Source of the DNA: JBFMHP01 sp040752855
GTDB taxonomy: Bacteria; Pseudomonadota; Gammaproteobacteria; RBG-16-57-12
Assembly (NCBI GenBank): GCA_040752855.1
Contig: JBFMHP010000023.1
Coordinates: 1-64,000 of the forward strand
Direction of reading: 5' to 3'
DNA: 64,000 nt
Shown: positions 26,413-35,816 of the stretch, one piece after another
Layout of the letters: every line of letters starts with the position of its first letter
How positions within the stretch are numbered: the stretch's first letter is position 1
Notes under the pieces: generated by a model
Database searches by the model: none
What the model saw: the letters and a program-made list of their open reading frames with translations, nothing else
What the model was told of the DNA's origin: nothing
Program-made: the position numbers and the translations under genes

Positions 26413-28548
26413 TCATGCAGCGGCGTCTTTGCTGCCGCTTGCATTTTCTGACTGACTATGTTTTTTGATAGACTTCGACATCGCGATCACACCGCTGATA
26501 TCCATGATCAAGGCCACCGTGCCGTCCCCAAGAATCGTCGCGCCGGAAAACCCTTCGACACGCTTGTAATTTGTTTCCAGTCCCTTTATGACGACTTGTT
26601 GCTGACCGAGCAGATCATCCACGAACAGACCCACTTTTTTGCCATCACTTTCCACCACAATCAGCAGACCTTCCTCAAACTCGGTTGTTTTCGGCGTGAT
26701 ATTGAAAATTTCATAGAGTCTGATGACCGGAATGTATTCGTCGCGCAATCTGTAGAGCTCCGATTTTCCGGCAAGTTGATTGACCAAGGACTTTTTGATT
26801 TGGAGGGACTCCACAACGGATATCAAAGGAATGATATAGACCTCGTCGCCCACCCGAACGAGCTGCCCATCGAGAATCGCCAGAGTCAACGGAAGTCGGA
26901 TCGAAAATACGCTGCCCTTCCCTTCCGTGGAACTGATGACGATGGAACCGCCGAGCTCTTTGATGTTTTTCTTGACGACATCCATGCCGACGCCGCGGCC
27001 TGACAGATCGCTCACGGCATCCGCCGTGGAAAATCCCGGACGAAAAATCAGCTCGTGTATCTTGTCTTCATCCACCTCGGTTGCGCTGTTGATAATGCCC
27101 TTTTGCAGGGCTTTATTGATGACCTTGCTTTTGTTGATCCCCGCGCCGTCATCCGCGATTTCAATGATGATGTTCCCGCCTTTGTGATAGGCATTGAGCT
27201 GTAGCAGGCCGACCTCGTTTTTGCCGGCCTTGACTCTCATCTCCGGGCTTTCGATGCCATGGTCAAGCGCGTTTCTCACAAGGTGCACCAGCGGATCGCC
27301 GATCTTCTCCATCACGGTCTTGTCAAGCTCGGTTCCTTCACCCGAAAGTTTCAGCTCAACCTTTTTTCCGAGTTTTTGCGAAATATCATGGACCAGGCGC
27401 GGGAATCGGTTAAACGAGTAGCTGATCGGGAGCATGCGGATACGCATGACATTTTCCTGAAGCTCTCTGGTATTGCGCTCCAACTGCGCGAGACCATTGC
27501 GGAGTTTTTCTAATTTCTCCATATCAAAATCGTCGCCCAGCTGGCTGAGCATCGACTGTGTGATGACCAACTCGCCCACCATATTGATCAACTGGTCTAC
27601 CTTGTCAATTGCCACGCGAATGGAGGCAGCTTCTTTATTCGCCGCGCTGTTTGCAACCGCAACCGGTGCCGTTATTTTAGGAGCGTTCGCCGGCAGCGGC
27701 ACAGGATTCTCATTCGCCGCTGCGTGGCTCTTATCCTCCGCCTGTACAGCCACCGGCTCAGGATGCGTCACGGCCTGTTTGTGTTGCACATCCGCATTGT
27801 CACTGGCTATCTGGGAGGATGGCTCGTTGCGCTGAAGGGGAATAATCTCGAGATCGCATTCGTCCGCGACCCAGGCGAAGACGTCCTTGATTGCGGTTTC
27901 CTCTACCTCGCCGGTGAGCCGTATTTCCCACCGGAGATAGCAGTCTTCCGGATTCAAGTCGCTGAAATCTAGCAGATCGGAATAGTCCGCCTTGATTTCC
28001 ACCGCGGCAACATTCGACAACTCGCGAAACATCAGTACCGGATCGTTCCCGGTTTTGAGCATGTGAACGTGCGGGGAGAACTTTATCAGCCAGCCAGAGG
28101 GTGATTGCACTACTGTCGTCGACACGGGAGATTTTGGTGCCGCCGGCTGTTGCTGATCACGGTTTTCGAGCAGGCTTTCCAGCTGTTGCTTTACATTCGA
28201 AGCATGCTCGGTGTCGTAGTTTGTGCTATCACGGATCGAATCTATCATCATGCGCAGGCAATCCACCGATGCCAGCAGCAATTCGACTGCATGCTGTGTG
28301 ACCGGGCGTTCGCCCGAGCGCATCTGGTCAAGCAGCGTCTCCAGGACGTGGGTGAACTGCGCGATGTCGTTGAACCCAAAGGTGCCGCTGCCGCCCTTGA
28401 TCGAGTGCGCCGCGCGGAAAATGTTGTTGATGACCTCGAGATTGGCCGTGCCTTCCCCAAGATTGAGAAGCGAGGACTCCATGACATCCAGTCCCTCGAG
28501 ACTTTCTTCGATGAAGGTTTGCTTGAACTGGGAGAGATCAATGCTCAT
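26413..28548 (-). CDS. cheA: CheA chemotaxis histidine kinase
   Basis: A 711-residue kinase with the Hpt domain at the N terminus (His48 in AAHSIKGGSGTFGF), a P2-like region at about 150-240, and an Ala/Pro-rich linker. The dimerisation helices, HATPase (LVRNALDHGIESP, DDGAGINKS, GRGVGMDVV) and CheW-like regulatory domain follow. It has no C-terminal receiver, unlike WspE. It should phosphorylate CheY (28553-28915) and CheB. Gap to cheY is 4 bases. Confidence 0.96.
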   Translation of the reverse strand: MSIDLSQFKQTFIEESLEGLDVMESSLLNLGEGTANLEVINNIFRAAHSIKGGSGTFGFNDIAQFTHVLETLLDQMRSGERPVTQHAVELLLASVDCLRMMIDSIRDSTNYDTEHASNVKQQLESLLENRDQQQPAAPKSPVSTTVVQSPSGWLIKFSPHVHMLKTGNDPVLMFRELSNVAAVEIKADYSDLLDFSDLNPEDCYLRWEIRLTGEVEETAIKDVFAWVADECDLEIIPLQRNEPSSQIASDNADVQHKQAVTHPEPVAVQAEDKSHAAANENPVPLPANAPKITAPVAVANSAANKEAASIRVAIDKVDQLINMVGELVITQSMLSQLGDDFDMEKLEKLRNGLAQLERNTRELQENVMRIRMLPISYSFNRFPRLVHDISQKLGKKVELKLSGEGTELDKTVMEKIGDPLVHLVRNALDHGIESPEMRVKAGKNEVGLLQLNAYHKGGNIIIEIADDGAGINKSKVINKALQKGIINSATEVDEDKIHELIFRPGFSTADAVSDLSGRGVGMDVVKKNIKELGGSIVISSTEGKGSVFSIRLPLTLAILDGQLVRVGDEVYIIPLISVVESLQIKKSLVNQLAGKSELYRLRDEYIPVIRLYEIFNITPKTTEFEEGLLIVVESDGKKVGLFVDDLLGQQQVVIKGLETNYKRVEGFSGATILGDGTVALIMDISGVIAMSKSIKKHSQSENASGSKDAAA

Positions 28549-28552
28549 AGCG

Positions 28553-28915
28553 TCATCCTAAAACTCGCTTGATGGTCGCCAGCAATTGTTCGGGGTTGAA
28601 CGGCTTGACCAGCCATCCAGTGGCGCCTGCCGTTTTTCCTTCCTGTTTTCGATCCGTGCCTGATTCCGTTGTCAGGATCAGGATGGGCACAAACTTGTAG
28701 TTCGGCAGCGCCCTGAGCTGCTTGGTGAGTGAGATCCCGTCCATCACCGGCATATTCACATCCGTCACCACAAGGTTGAATGCTTGTTTTTTCGCAGCTT
28801 CCAGGGCGTTTTGACCATTGATGGCTTCGACCACCTCATGTCCGGCGCTTTTCAGGGTAAACGCCACCATTTGACGCATCGAGGCCGAGTCATCCACTGC
28901 CAGAATCTTCGCCAT
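28553..28915 (-). CDS. cheY: CheY single-domain response regulator
   Basis: A 120-residue stand-alone receiver with the acidic pocket (VDDSASMRQ), phosphoacceptor Asp in VVTDVNMPVMDG, the Thr switch in LILTTES and Lys in LVKPFNP. In the che2-type order it precedes cheA directly. Whether it binds the flagellar switch or serves another output cannot be read from the sequence. Confidence 0.95.
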   Translation of the reverse strand: MAKILAVDDSASMRQMVAFTLKSAGHEVVEAINGQNALEAAKKQAFNLVVTDVNMPVMDGISLTKQLRALPNYKFVPILILTTESGTDRKQEGKTAGATGWLVKPFNPEQLLATIKRVLG

Positions 28916-28970
28916 ATCAGTTCCTCATCCACTCATTGTTCTATTTGGAAAGATGTCCGTGCTTCCTGGT

Positions 28971-29249
28971 TTATTTGCATCCGATTTCATTGGCGAGCCC
29001 TGCCAGCTCGGCTGACCTTTTCAATGCCTCGCTGCACCCGCGCCACTGCACAGCAATCGACAGGGTTTTCGCCTTGATAACAAAGGCCAGCAACAATTGG
29101 AGTCCACAGGCATCGATACGGTTGATCTTGCTCCCATCCAATGCGATGGGCTCCTTGAGCTCCAGCACCGCTTTGAGCATGGCCTTCAGGTCCAGGGCTC
29201 GGGAAATGTCGATAACCTCTCCCAGGGAGACGACGTTGTCTTCAGACAT
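28971..29249 (-). CDS. STAS-domain protein, non-phosphorylatable type
   Basis: A small STAS protein of 92 residues from the ATG at 29249 (a GTG at 29261 would give 96). The core reads ALDGSKINRIDACGLQLL, resembling anti-sigma factor antagonists and MlaB-like proteins. Where SpoIIAA-type proteins carry the phosphorylated Ser (DSSG), this one has DACG, so phospho-control is unlikely. It is the first gene before cheY, 55 bases away, and a sigma28-like promoter is just upstream. Its partner is unknown; a scaffold or regulatory role in the chemosensory unit is a guess. Confidence 0.8.
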   Translation of the reverse strand: MSEDNVVSLGEVIDISRALDLKAMLKAVLELKEPIALDGSKINRIDACGLQLLLAFVIKAKTLSIAVQWRGCSEALKRSAELAGLANEIGCK

Positions 29250-29294
29250 CAGGGTAGTCACCTTGTAGTTGGCTTGGTCTTTGGCTCCAAGATA

Positions 29295-29321
29295 TTTGCG
29301 TCACTTTTTTCTATACCTTTA
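29295..29321 (-). promoter_or_regulatory. Possible sigma28 promoter of the STAS-che operon
   Basis: On the minus strand TAAA (29321-29318), 15 bases, then GACGCAAA (29302-29295) against the consensus TAAA-N15-GCCGATAA. The -35 and spacing fit and the -10 matches 5 of 8. A transcript would start near 29288, about 39 bases before the STAS ATG. It lies in the fliK-STAS gap, which has no other clear signal. Confidence 0.35.
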
Positions 29322-29365
29322 GGGCCAAAAAAACCTTTATTTGCTTCCAGCACCGCGCGTGCGTG

Positions 29366-30778
29366 TTATACGTAATAATCGACCACACCGGCCTTCAGGA
29401 GAGCCTTGACCACTTCACTCCCTTGGGTGTCCACCGTCTCATGGACCTCTTGGTAGCCAGCAGCCGGATTGATCTGCGACTGGGCTTCGTTCCCGTATTG
29501 CCGGCGCTGTTGATCGGAGACATTGGCATCGGCAAGTTGGATGCCGTTCTCGGCCAGCATTTCCCGCAAGCGCGGCAGCGCCGCTTCGATGACATCCTTC
29601 ACCGCCCCGTGATGGGTGCTGAAGTTGATGCTGGCCTGGTCATTGTTGAGCGCGATCCTGATCTCCAGCGGCCCGAGGTGCTGGGGATTGAGCTTGACGT
29701 CCGCCTCCATGATCTTGTGATTGACCATGAGCACAAGCCGTTGCCCGAGGCCTTCGCTCCAGCGCTCATGGTGAAGCGGCATCGGGAGTGCGCTGTTGAG
29801 GCCGGCGGCTTGCGCGCTTTGACCGGCCGGCGCGCCGTGATTGCCCAGGGTGTGCGCTTGCGGCAAGGCGATTGGCTTGGTCTCAATGCTTGTGATGCCG
29901 GCGCCGTCGTCGACCGACGTCGCCATATCGGCTCGGGCGGTTTTCCCGGTGTCGGGCGCGTGTTGCTGGGCTTGCGCCACGGCCTGCGCCACAGCGGCAA
30001 AGCGCGGCGGTTCGTCTTTCGAATCCGGTTGCGCCGTACCGGAGGCATTCGGCGGAGCCGGCGTGTTGCTAGAGAGCTCGCCTGGCTGATGCGGCACGGG
30101 CTGTGGAATTTTGGATGACTCGAGCGGTTGCGGAGCCTGTGTTTGCATCTGCGCTGATACGGCGTTGGCGACAGCCTCCCGCGTGTCCGCGCTATCCATC
30201 AGGCCAGTTGCAGTGGCCGGGGTCAGAACAGGGGTCGCAGGCGCAGTCCCAGCCGCCGCGGTCGCGATACGGGCGGCGTCCTCGATCGGAGGCAGCTCGC
30301 TCGCCGCTACCGCAACCGCGTCGGTTGAAACGCCGGGTGTCGGGCCGCTCGGCGCGATCAGTTGAAGCAGACCGGAGGCGGGCATATCGTGCTCAGTGAG
30401 ATCCTGCACGCCCGGCTCACGCGATCCGTTGCTGGCTGAAAACGGTACTTCACCGCTCAGCACCGGCAGCGTCTCCGGCAACATTTCGCCCACGTCAGCC
30501 GCAGCCGGTGACGCCGCCGCAATCAACGGCAATGGCGTTCCCACCGGCGGCAACGCCTGGCCCGGGAGCGGCTGACTCAAGGTCGCGGACATGAGATTTG
30601 GCTGTACGTCCGATCCCGTCGGCGCGGGCTCCGTGGCCGAGGGATTCAGCTCACCGGACAATAATTCCTTGAATGGCACCGATCCGGCTTCGGCCGTCGC
30701 GCCGGCGGGTATTTTCACCAGGCCGAACCCGTGGTCCGGCGATATGGCTATCGGCAGCAACGCTGCTTCTTGTGTCAT
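29366..30778 (-). CDS. fliK: Flagellar hook-length control protein FliK
   Basis: Measures hook length and triggers the export specificity switch. The 470-residue protein has a long Ala/Pro/Thr-rich, low-conservation N-terminal part, as usual for FliK. A conserved C-terminal domain (about 340-440) is visible: RLVLMVNHKIMEADVKLNP, LGPLEIRIAL and INFSTHHGAVKDVIE. It is encoded after fliJ, but instead of fliL/fliM the chemosensory genes follow. Probably exported by the flagellar secretion apparatus. Confidence 0.9.
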   Translation of the reverse strand: MTQEAALLPIAISPDHGFGLVKIPAGATAEAGSVPFKELLSGELNPSATEPAPTGSDVQPNLMSATLSQPLPGQALPPVGTPLPLIAAASPAAADVGEMLPETLPVLSGEVPFSASNGSREPGVQDLTEHDMPASGLLQLIAPSGPTPGVSTDAVAVAASELPPIEDAARIATAAAGTAPATPVLTPATATGLMDSADTREAVANAVSAQMQTQAPQPLESSKIPQPVPHQPGELSSNTPAPPNASGTAQPDSKDEPPRFAAVAQAVAQAQQHAPDTGKTARADMATSVDDGAGITSIETKPIALPQAHTLGNHGAPAGQSAQAAGLNSALPMPLHHERWSEGLGQRLVLMVNHKIMEADVKLNPQHLGPLEIRIALNNDQASINFSTHHGAVKDVIEAALPRLREMLAENGIQLADANVSDQQRRQYGNEAQSQINPAAGYQEVHETVDTQGSEVVKALLKAGVVDYYV

Positions 30779-30903
30779 GGATGCTCCGGAAAAAATTCAA
30801 ATCACGTACTGGCATGATTCAAACTGTGTGCCAGCTGAGGCTCATTGCGTCCGGTCGATAGTTGATCCGCGGCGAAACGCCGAAAAAGAGCAGTCAACCG
30901 CGC

Positions 30904-31353
30904 TCAATCATCGAGCAGGGCCACACCGCTGTAACGCTGCCCCCGCTCGTCGGTGTCCTTTTGGTCGCGTTTATTGAGCAACAGCCGTTCCTTTTGCTGG
31001 TACTGACTGAGCACCTTGTCCATGGCCTGCGAACGCATGTGTCTGGACTGCCACTGGCCTCGTTTCTGTTCCAGCGCGACCCGGGCGCGATCCACCTTGA
31101 GCCTTTGCTCTTCGATGCCCAGATCCAGCCGGCTGATGAAGGCCTGATAACCCTGCATCTGCCCGATGCTCATACCTTGCTTGCCGACCTCGCGCATGCG
31201 CAGCAGATATTCCTCGCGATAGCTCATCAATTGATGCAGCTGCGCCTGAGCGGTATCCAGCTGGCGCTGACTGATCGCCAACTCCTTGGCGGCATCCATC
31301 TCGGCGGATTCGGCCAGTTTGGCCACGGACTCGATTCGTTTGGTCTTGGTCAT
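30904..31353 (-). CDS. fliJ: Flagellar export chaperone FliJ
   Basis: Component of the flagellar export ATPase complex (FliH-FliI-FliJ). The 149-residue coiled-coil protein matches FliJ length. It is rich in Gln, Arg, Lys and Glu with heptad-like spacing (LDTAQAQLHQLMSYREEYLL). The ATG at 31353 is preferred; a longer frame back to 31491 contains a different composition and crosses the promoter-like site. fliI and fliH are not upstream in this window, so fliJ-fliK are detached from the rest of the cluster or sit at its edge. Confidence 0.85.
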   Translation of the reverse strand: MTKTKRIESVAKLAESAEMDAAKELAISQRQLDTAQAQLHQLMSYREEYLLRMREVGKQGMSIGQMQGYQAFISRLDLGIEEQRLKVDRARVALEQKRGQWQSRHMRSQAMDKVLSQYQQKERLLLNKRDQKDTDERGQRYSGVALLDD

Positions 31354-31448
31354 GTGTACTTCTTTCTCGTGTTTGCGCGGCGTCGACCTCAGGACGAAGC
31401 AAGCAGGATGCCAGCCCCGGTTCATCATCCATCTATGGCATCGTTCAT

Positions 31449-31475
31449 TTGCCGGCGATTCCTTAGTAAAATTTT
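31449..31475 (-). promoter_or_regulatory. Weak sigma28-like element upstream of fliJ
   Basis: On the minus strand AAAA (31475-31472), 15 bases, then GCCGGCAA (31456-31449), 6 of 8 to the sigma28 -10 GCCGATAA. It lies about 95 bases before fliJ and between the divergent fliJ and rluE genes. The -35 is imperfect, so the call is tentative. Confidence 0.25.
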
Positions 31476-31505
31476 GTTTCCCCTCATCCATGAGCCGTAT
31501 CTCGC

Positions 31506-32129
31506 ATGGCGCGACTGATCTTGTTCAACAAGCCTTATGATGTCCTCAGCCAGTTCACTGACCGGGAGGGCCGCGCGGCCCTGTCCGATTTCATTGAATT
31601 GCCAGGCATTTATCCCGCCGGCCGCTTGGACCGGGACAGCGAGGGGCTGCTACTGCTCACCGACAGCGGGCCCTTGCAGCACCGCATCGCGCATCCGGAT
31701 CAGAAGATGGACAAGACCTACTGGGTGCAGGTGGAAGGACGCCCGGATGAGGCCGCCCTGGAAGCCTTGCGGCAAGGCGTGGCCCTGAACGACGGCATGA
31801 CCTTGCCTGCGGAGGCACAATTGATGGACGAACCGAAGCTCTGGCCGCGCACGCCTCCGGTGCGGTATCGCGCTGCCATCCCGACCACGTGGCTGGAGCT
31901 CACCCTGCGCGAGGGCCGCAACCGCCAGGTCAGGCGCATGACCGCTGCCGTAGGCTTTCCCACGCTGCGTCTGATCCGCTGGTCCATCGGCCCGTGGAAT
32001 CTCGGCGATTTGCAGCCTGGCGAATACCGCATCCTTGAGGTCCACACCCCGGTGGCAGTGCGAACCAAATCACATAAGCCCTCCCCCGCCCCGCGCCGCC
32101 GCAAGGCGGCTTCCGCTCCACGCCGCTGA
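31506..32129 (+). CDS. rluE: 23S rRNA pseudouridine synthase RluE
   Basis: Converts a uridine of 23S rRNA (U2457 in E. coli numbering) to pseudouridine. The 207-residue protein has no S4 domain and begins directly with the catalytic fold, as RluE does (MARLILFNKPYDVLSQF). The catalytic motif is AGRLDRDSEGLLLLT with the active-site Asp in RLDRDS; EGRNRQVRRMTAAVG is the second signature. The C terminus is a basic tail of Arg, Lys and Ala. A single gene, divergent from fliJ. Confidence 0.92.
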   Translation: MARLILFNKPYDVLSQFTDREGRAALSDFIELPGIYPAGRLDRDSEGLLLLTDSGPLQHRIAHPDQKMDKTYWVQVEGRPDEAALEALRQGVALNDGMTLPAEAQLMDEPKLWPRTPPVRYRAAIPTTWLELTLREGRNRQVRRMTAAVGFPTLRLIRWSIGPWNLGDLQPGEYRILEVHTPVAVRTKSHKPSPAPRRRKAASAPRR

Positions 32130-32252
32130 CCCGAGATGTGGCGCAGGCATTACCCCGCCTGTGACCCCAGTCACAACCCAGCCAAATTCGCTCAATATCC
32201 ATGCACGTCCACCGATACCCTGCGATGGTTGCAGCTAAAGAGAGAGCCGAGC

Positions 32253-34583
32253 ATGTCGAAGACTCATAACGTTATTGATCTCAACGCCACGGGCCGTATG
32301 TCTCGATCCTCACGGAAAGATATCCTCGAACACTGCCGCAAACTGGCTGAACGGCATGTGGTGGCAATCGGCAAGCACGTGCTCGACAATGTCGACGACA
32401 CCTTGTTTGAATACAGCAATAAGGCCGACAATAATTCCGATCAGGGCGCCTACCTGGATGCAATGCGCATCATCCGCCTCAAGCGCGAGTCTTTCGAAAA
32501 GGATCTGCTGCAGCGCTTCATCGCCAACCATACGGGCGCCTTCGCAGCGACACAGGCGGGCGGCGCGTCAAAGCCGCAAGCCGCAACACTCGAGCTTGAT
32601 CAATTCTCGCTGGTCGCCGATGACGAGCTCGAAGAGCAGATTGCCATCAACAAACTGATCGAAAAGGCGCGTTCACGATTTGACGACGCGCTCAAAGCCA
32701 TCGCCCACCGTTACAATGAGATCGTGCCAAAGGCGAGCTTCAGCGGGGAAAACAGCCCGCTCGATCCGACAACCATCTGCACTGCGTTTCGCGACGCTGC
32801 GGCGAATCTCGGCGTGGAGATCAAGATCAAGATCGTGCTGTTCAAGCTGCTCGACCGCTATATGATGGAAAATCTGGGCGACATGTATGATGAGGTCAAT
32901 CAGTACTTCGTCGCACAGAACGTGCTGCCGAACTATAAATACAAGCTCAGTAAAACGATCGTTTCATCCAGCCCTGACACCGCGCGCGCCAGACTTCCTG
33001 ACGCGAACCTCCCGGAAGGCGCAAATCAGGGAGACGGAACCAGCGCGGATGGCAATACCTTTCAGATGATGAGCAATCTGCTCGGCACCCAGGGTTTTCC
33101 GGTGGGCGGATATTTCCCTGCCCCGGCACTGCCGGGCATGGGAGGCGGCATGCCGGCAGGCGCCCCCGTTTATGTCACAACCGATGTCGTGCACGGCTTC
33201 ACCCAACTTCAGCACGAAGCGCTCAACAATCCGGCCTTGCATAAACCTCAGCAGATTTTGACCACTTTAATCGGCACCATAGGATCGCAACGCGGCGACG
33301 GAACCTCCGGCAACATCAACAAGCAAGACGCCGACACGCTCACCCTGGTCGGCATGATGTTCGACATCATCTTCGACGACCCGAAAATGTCCGACCGGCT
33401 CAAAGCGATTCTGGCGCGCATGCAGATACCGCTGTTCAAGGTCGCCATTCTCGACAAGACCTTCTTCAACAAAAAAACACATCCGGCGCGCACCTTGCTC
33501 AATACCCTGAGCCAGTCCGGTGTGCTGGTCAGCGACATGGGCGAGGCCGGCGAAGAACTCCTGTTCGGCAAGATCAATGCCGTTGTGGAGCACATCCTCA
33601 ACGAATTCGACGAAGACATCGGCATCTTCACCGCGGCGCTGGAAGACTTCAATCAGTTCATCGCCACCGAGCAGCATCGCGTCCGCGAAACCGAAGACAC
33701 GCGCCTCAAAACGGCCGAAGCGCGCGAGCGTTTCGAAAAGGCGCGGATCAAGGCGGCCGATGAACTGGAAAAATTGGCCAACGCGCGCGAGCTGCCCGCC
33801 TCGGTGATGCTCTGGCTGAGCGAGGCGTGGCAGACCTTCCTCGCCTCGATTCTCGTCAAAGACGGAGAAGAGAGCACGCGCTACCGTATGGCGCTGGACA
33901 TCACCGATGAACTGCTCTGGACACTGGAGCCCAAGCGCGGCAGCGCCGATCGCCAGCGCATGGCGAAAAAGATTCCCGGCTTGCTCGCCACCATCCGCCA
34001 AGCGCTGGAAGACATCGCCTGGGACAAGGCCAAGATCGCCACCCTGTTCAAGACGCTGGAGGCGCACCACATTGCGGTACTGCGCGGCGATACGCCGCCC
34101 TCGCATGCCAACCTCGGCGGCGAAACCGATGTCGAAATGAAACTTCCATCTGCCAAGACAACCGCAACCGTAGAACCCGTCGCGGATGACTTCGACAAGG
34201 TCTTGGATGAATACGATCTCAATGAAGAAGTCGTGCTCGCTTCAGGCAATGCCGACGAGTTCGAACCCGGTTCTGAGATCGACGATGAATACATGCAGAC
34301 CGTGCGCGACATGCAGGTCGGCGAGTGGATCGAACTGACCGACCAGAATAATCGCGTCACACGCTGCAAACTGGAATGGAAAGGCGATGTTGTGGACCAA
34401 TACTTCTTCGCCAATTGGCGTTACCAGATCGTCGCCGAGCGCACCCTGGGGCAGCTGGCCGAAGAATTACGCACCGGCAAGGCGCGCTTGATCGACGATT
34501 TGCCGATGGTCGACAAGGCCTTGTCATCGATCATGGACCGTTTGATGAACAACAAGAAATCCGCGCCGCACGACAATGCATAA
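32253..34583 (+). CDS. DUF1631 domain protein
   Basis: A 776-residue cytoplasmic protein of the DUF1631 family, found in many gamma- and betaproteobacteria. Its function is not established. No signal peptide or membrane segment is seen. It is helical and acidic, with a Gly/Pro/Met-rich interruption near 285-320. Its C-terminal part (MQVGEWIELTDQNNR, then CKLEWKGDVVDQYFF) looks like a small beta barrel by pattern, which invites comparison with PilZ-type modules, but no PilZ motif is present. The ATG at 32253 follows a purine-rich AAAGAGAGAG; the longer frame from 32136 has no support. Confidence 0.75.
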   Translation: MSKTHNVIDLNATGRMSRSSRKDILEHCRKLAERHVVAIGKHVLDNVDDTLFEYSNKADNNSDQGAYLDAMRIIRLKRESFEKDLLQRFIANHTGAFAATQAGGASKPQAATLELDQFSLVADDELEEQIAINKLIEKARSRFDDALKAIAHRYNEIVPKASFSGENSPLDPTTICTAFRDAAANLGVEIKIKIVLFKLLDRYMMENLGDMYDEVNQYFVAQNVLPNYKYKLSKTIVSSSPDTARARLPDANLPEGANQGDGTSADGNTFQMMSNLLGTQGFPVGGYFPAPALPGMGGGMPAGAPVYVTTDVVHGFTQLQHEALNNPALHKPQQILTTLIGTIGSQRGDGTSGNINKQDADTLTLVGMMFDIIFDDPKMSDRLKAILARMQIPLFKVAILDKTFFNKKTHPARTLLNTLSQSGVLVSDMGEAGEELLFGKINAVVEHILNEFDEDIGIFTAALEDFNQFIATEQHRVRETEDTRLKTAEARERFEKARIKAADELEKLANARELPASVMLWLSEAWQTFLASILVKDGEESTRYRMALDITDELLWTLEPKRGSADRQRMAKKIPGLLATIRQALEDIAWDKAKIATLFKTLEAHHIAVLRGDTPPSHANLGGETDVEMKLPSAKTTATVEPVADDFDKVLDEYDLNEEVVLASGNADEFEPGSEIDDEYMQTVRDMQVGEWIELTDQNNRVTRCKLEWKGDVVDQYFFANWRYQIVAERTLGQLAEELRTGKARLIDDLPMVDKALSSIMDRLMNNKKSAPHDNA

Positions 34584-34585
34584 CC

Positions 34586-35725
34586 TCACCGAGCGGCCGC
34601 GATCTTCAAGACGCGGCCGCTGGTGTAATCCAACACATAAAGCTCACCGCTGGCATCCTCGGCAAACGAAGAGATATATACGCCCGTGCCGTTCAACAAT
34701 ACGCTCCGCGCATTATTCGCGTATCCCCAGACCGTGCCGCTGACAAAATCGCCGAAAATATAGGTGCCTTCGAGTTGCGGCAACGCCGCGCCGCGATAGA
34801 CATAGCCGCCGGTAATCGATTGTCCTTCATCATGAGAATACTCGGTGACCGGATCGATGAAGCCCGGGTTGTTACAGGCCGTCTCAACATAACAGTGACT
34901 GCCTTCACGCGGATTCCAACCGTAATTGCCTCCAGCGGTGATGAGATTGACCTCCTCCCATTGGTTCTGGCCGACATCGGCGAGCCACAACTCACCAGTT
35001 TGGCGGTCGAAACTCCAGCGCCAGGGATTGCGCAAGCCATAGGCATAGATCTCGGGGCGCGCGTTGGCGTTACTCACAAAGGGATTGTCCGCGGGAATGG
35101 CATAAGGCTGCCCGCTGTCGACATCGATGCGCAGCAGCTTGCCCAACAAGGTGTTGGGATTCTGTCCATTCTTGTCCGGATCGCCCGACGAACCGCCGTC
35201 GCCCAAACCTATATAAAGCTTGCCGTCCGGCCCGAAGGCGATCTGGCCGCCGTTGTGATTGGGATGGGGCTGCTTCAGTTGGAGCAGGATCTTTTGCGCG
35301 CCGAGGACGGGGATCTTCGTCTGGGCATCCGGAATGAACGCCGCCTCGGTGATAAACGAGCAAAGGCCCTCAGGACAGGGGCCGGTATACGACAGAAACA
35401 CGCGATGGTTGGTTTGATAATCGGGATGAAACGCCATTCCGAGCAGGCCCTTCTCACCGTCGAAGTCCACACGCGCGCGGATATCGATCACCTGCGCGCG
35501 TGTGCCGGCCGGGCTGGCGCGATGAAAGCGCTGCACCGTGCCCGCCTGCTCGAGCACGTAGAACCAGTCGGAGTCACCCGGGGCCTGCAGCATTGCCACC
35601 GGCGCGCTGAAGCGCAACGGGGCGAAGACGTCCTCCAGCATGATCCTGGCATTGGGCGGCGGCGAGGAACCGTTGAGACATCCCGCCAACAACCATATCA
35701 ATACGCCTATCAATAGGTTTTTCAT
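34586..35725 (-). CDS. Glucose/sorbosone dehydrogenase-like beta-propeller lipoprotein
   Basis: A 379-residue secreted protein of the soluble aldose sugar dehydrogenase fold, which in characterised members uses PQQ. The N terminus has a lipobox (LLAGC, Cys at about 16). Family patterns include VLEQAGTVQRF, GLLGMAFHPDYQTN, HNGGQIAFGPDGKLYIGLG and YGLRNPWRWSFD (each within the propeller core). An ATG at 35725 is followed directly by the hydrophobic signal, which sets the start. It ends 3 bases from the convergent DUF1631 stop. Substrate and PQQ use are not shown by the sequence. Confidence 0.85.
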   Translation of the reverse strand: MKNLLIGVLIWLLAGCLNGSSPPPNARIMLEDVFAPLRFSAPVAMLQAPGDSDWFYVLEQAGTVQRFHRASPAGTRAQVIDIRARVDFDGEKGLLGMAFHPDYQTNHRVFLSYTGPCPEGLCSFITEAAFIPDAQTKIPVLGAQKILLQLKQPHPNHNGGQIAFGPDGKLYIGLGDGGSSGDPDKNGQNPNTLLGKLLRIDVDSGQPYAIPADNPFVSNANARPEIYAYGLRNPWRWSFDRQTGELWLADVGQNQWEEVNLITAGGNYGWNPREGSHCYVETACNNPGFIDPVTEYSHDEGQSITGGYVYRGAALPQLEGTYIFGDFVSGTVWGYANNARSVLLNGTGVYISSFAEDASGELYVLDYTSGRVLKIAAAR

Positions 35726-35768
35726 GCGCCCTGCCCCCCGCTGTATGCCTTCCACTTCGGCTTTCGAT

Positions 35769-35774
35769 TATAAT
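35769..35774 (+). promoter_or_regulatory. -10 element of mnmA-hflD
   Basis: TATAAT lies 43 bases before the mnmA ATG, between mnmA and the divergent lipoprotein gene. No convincing -35 box is seen at the expected distance. Confidence 0.45.
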
Positions 35775-35816
35775 AGCCCGCCCGAACCAATGCAGATACC
35801 CGATTTTAGGTTTTTC

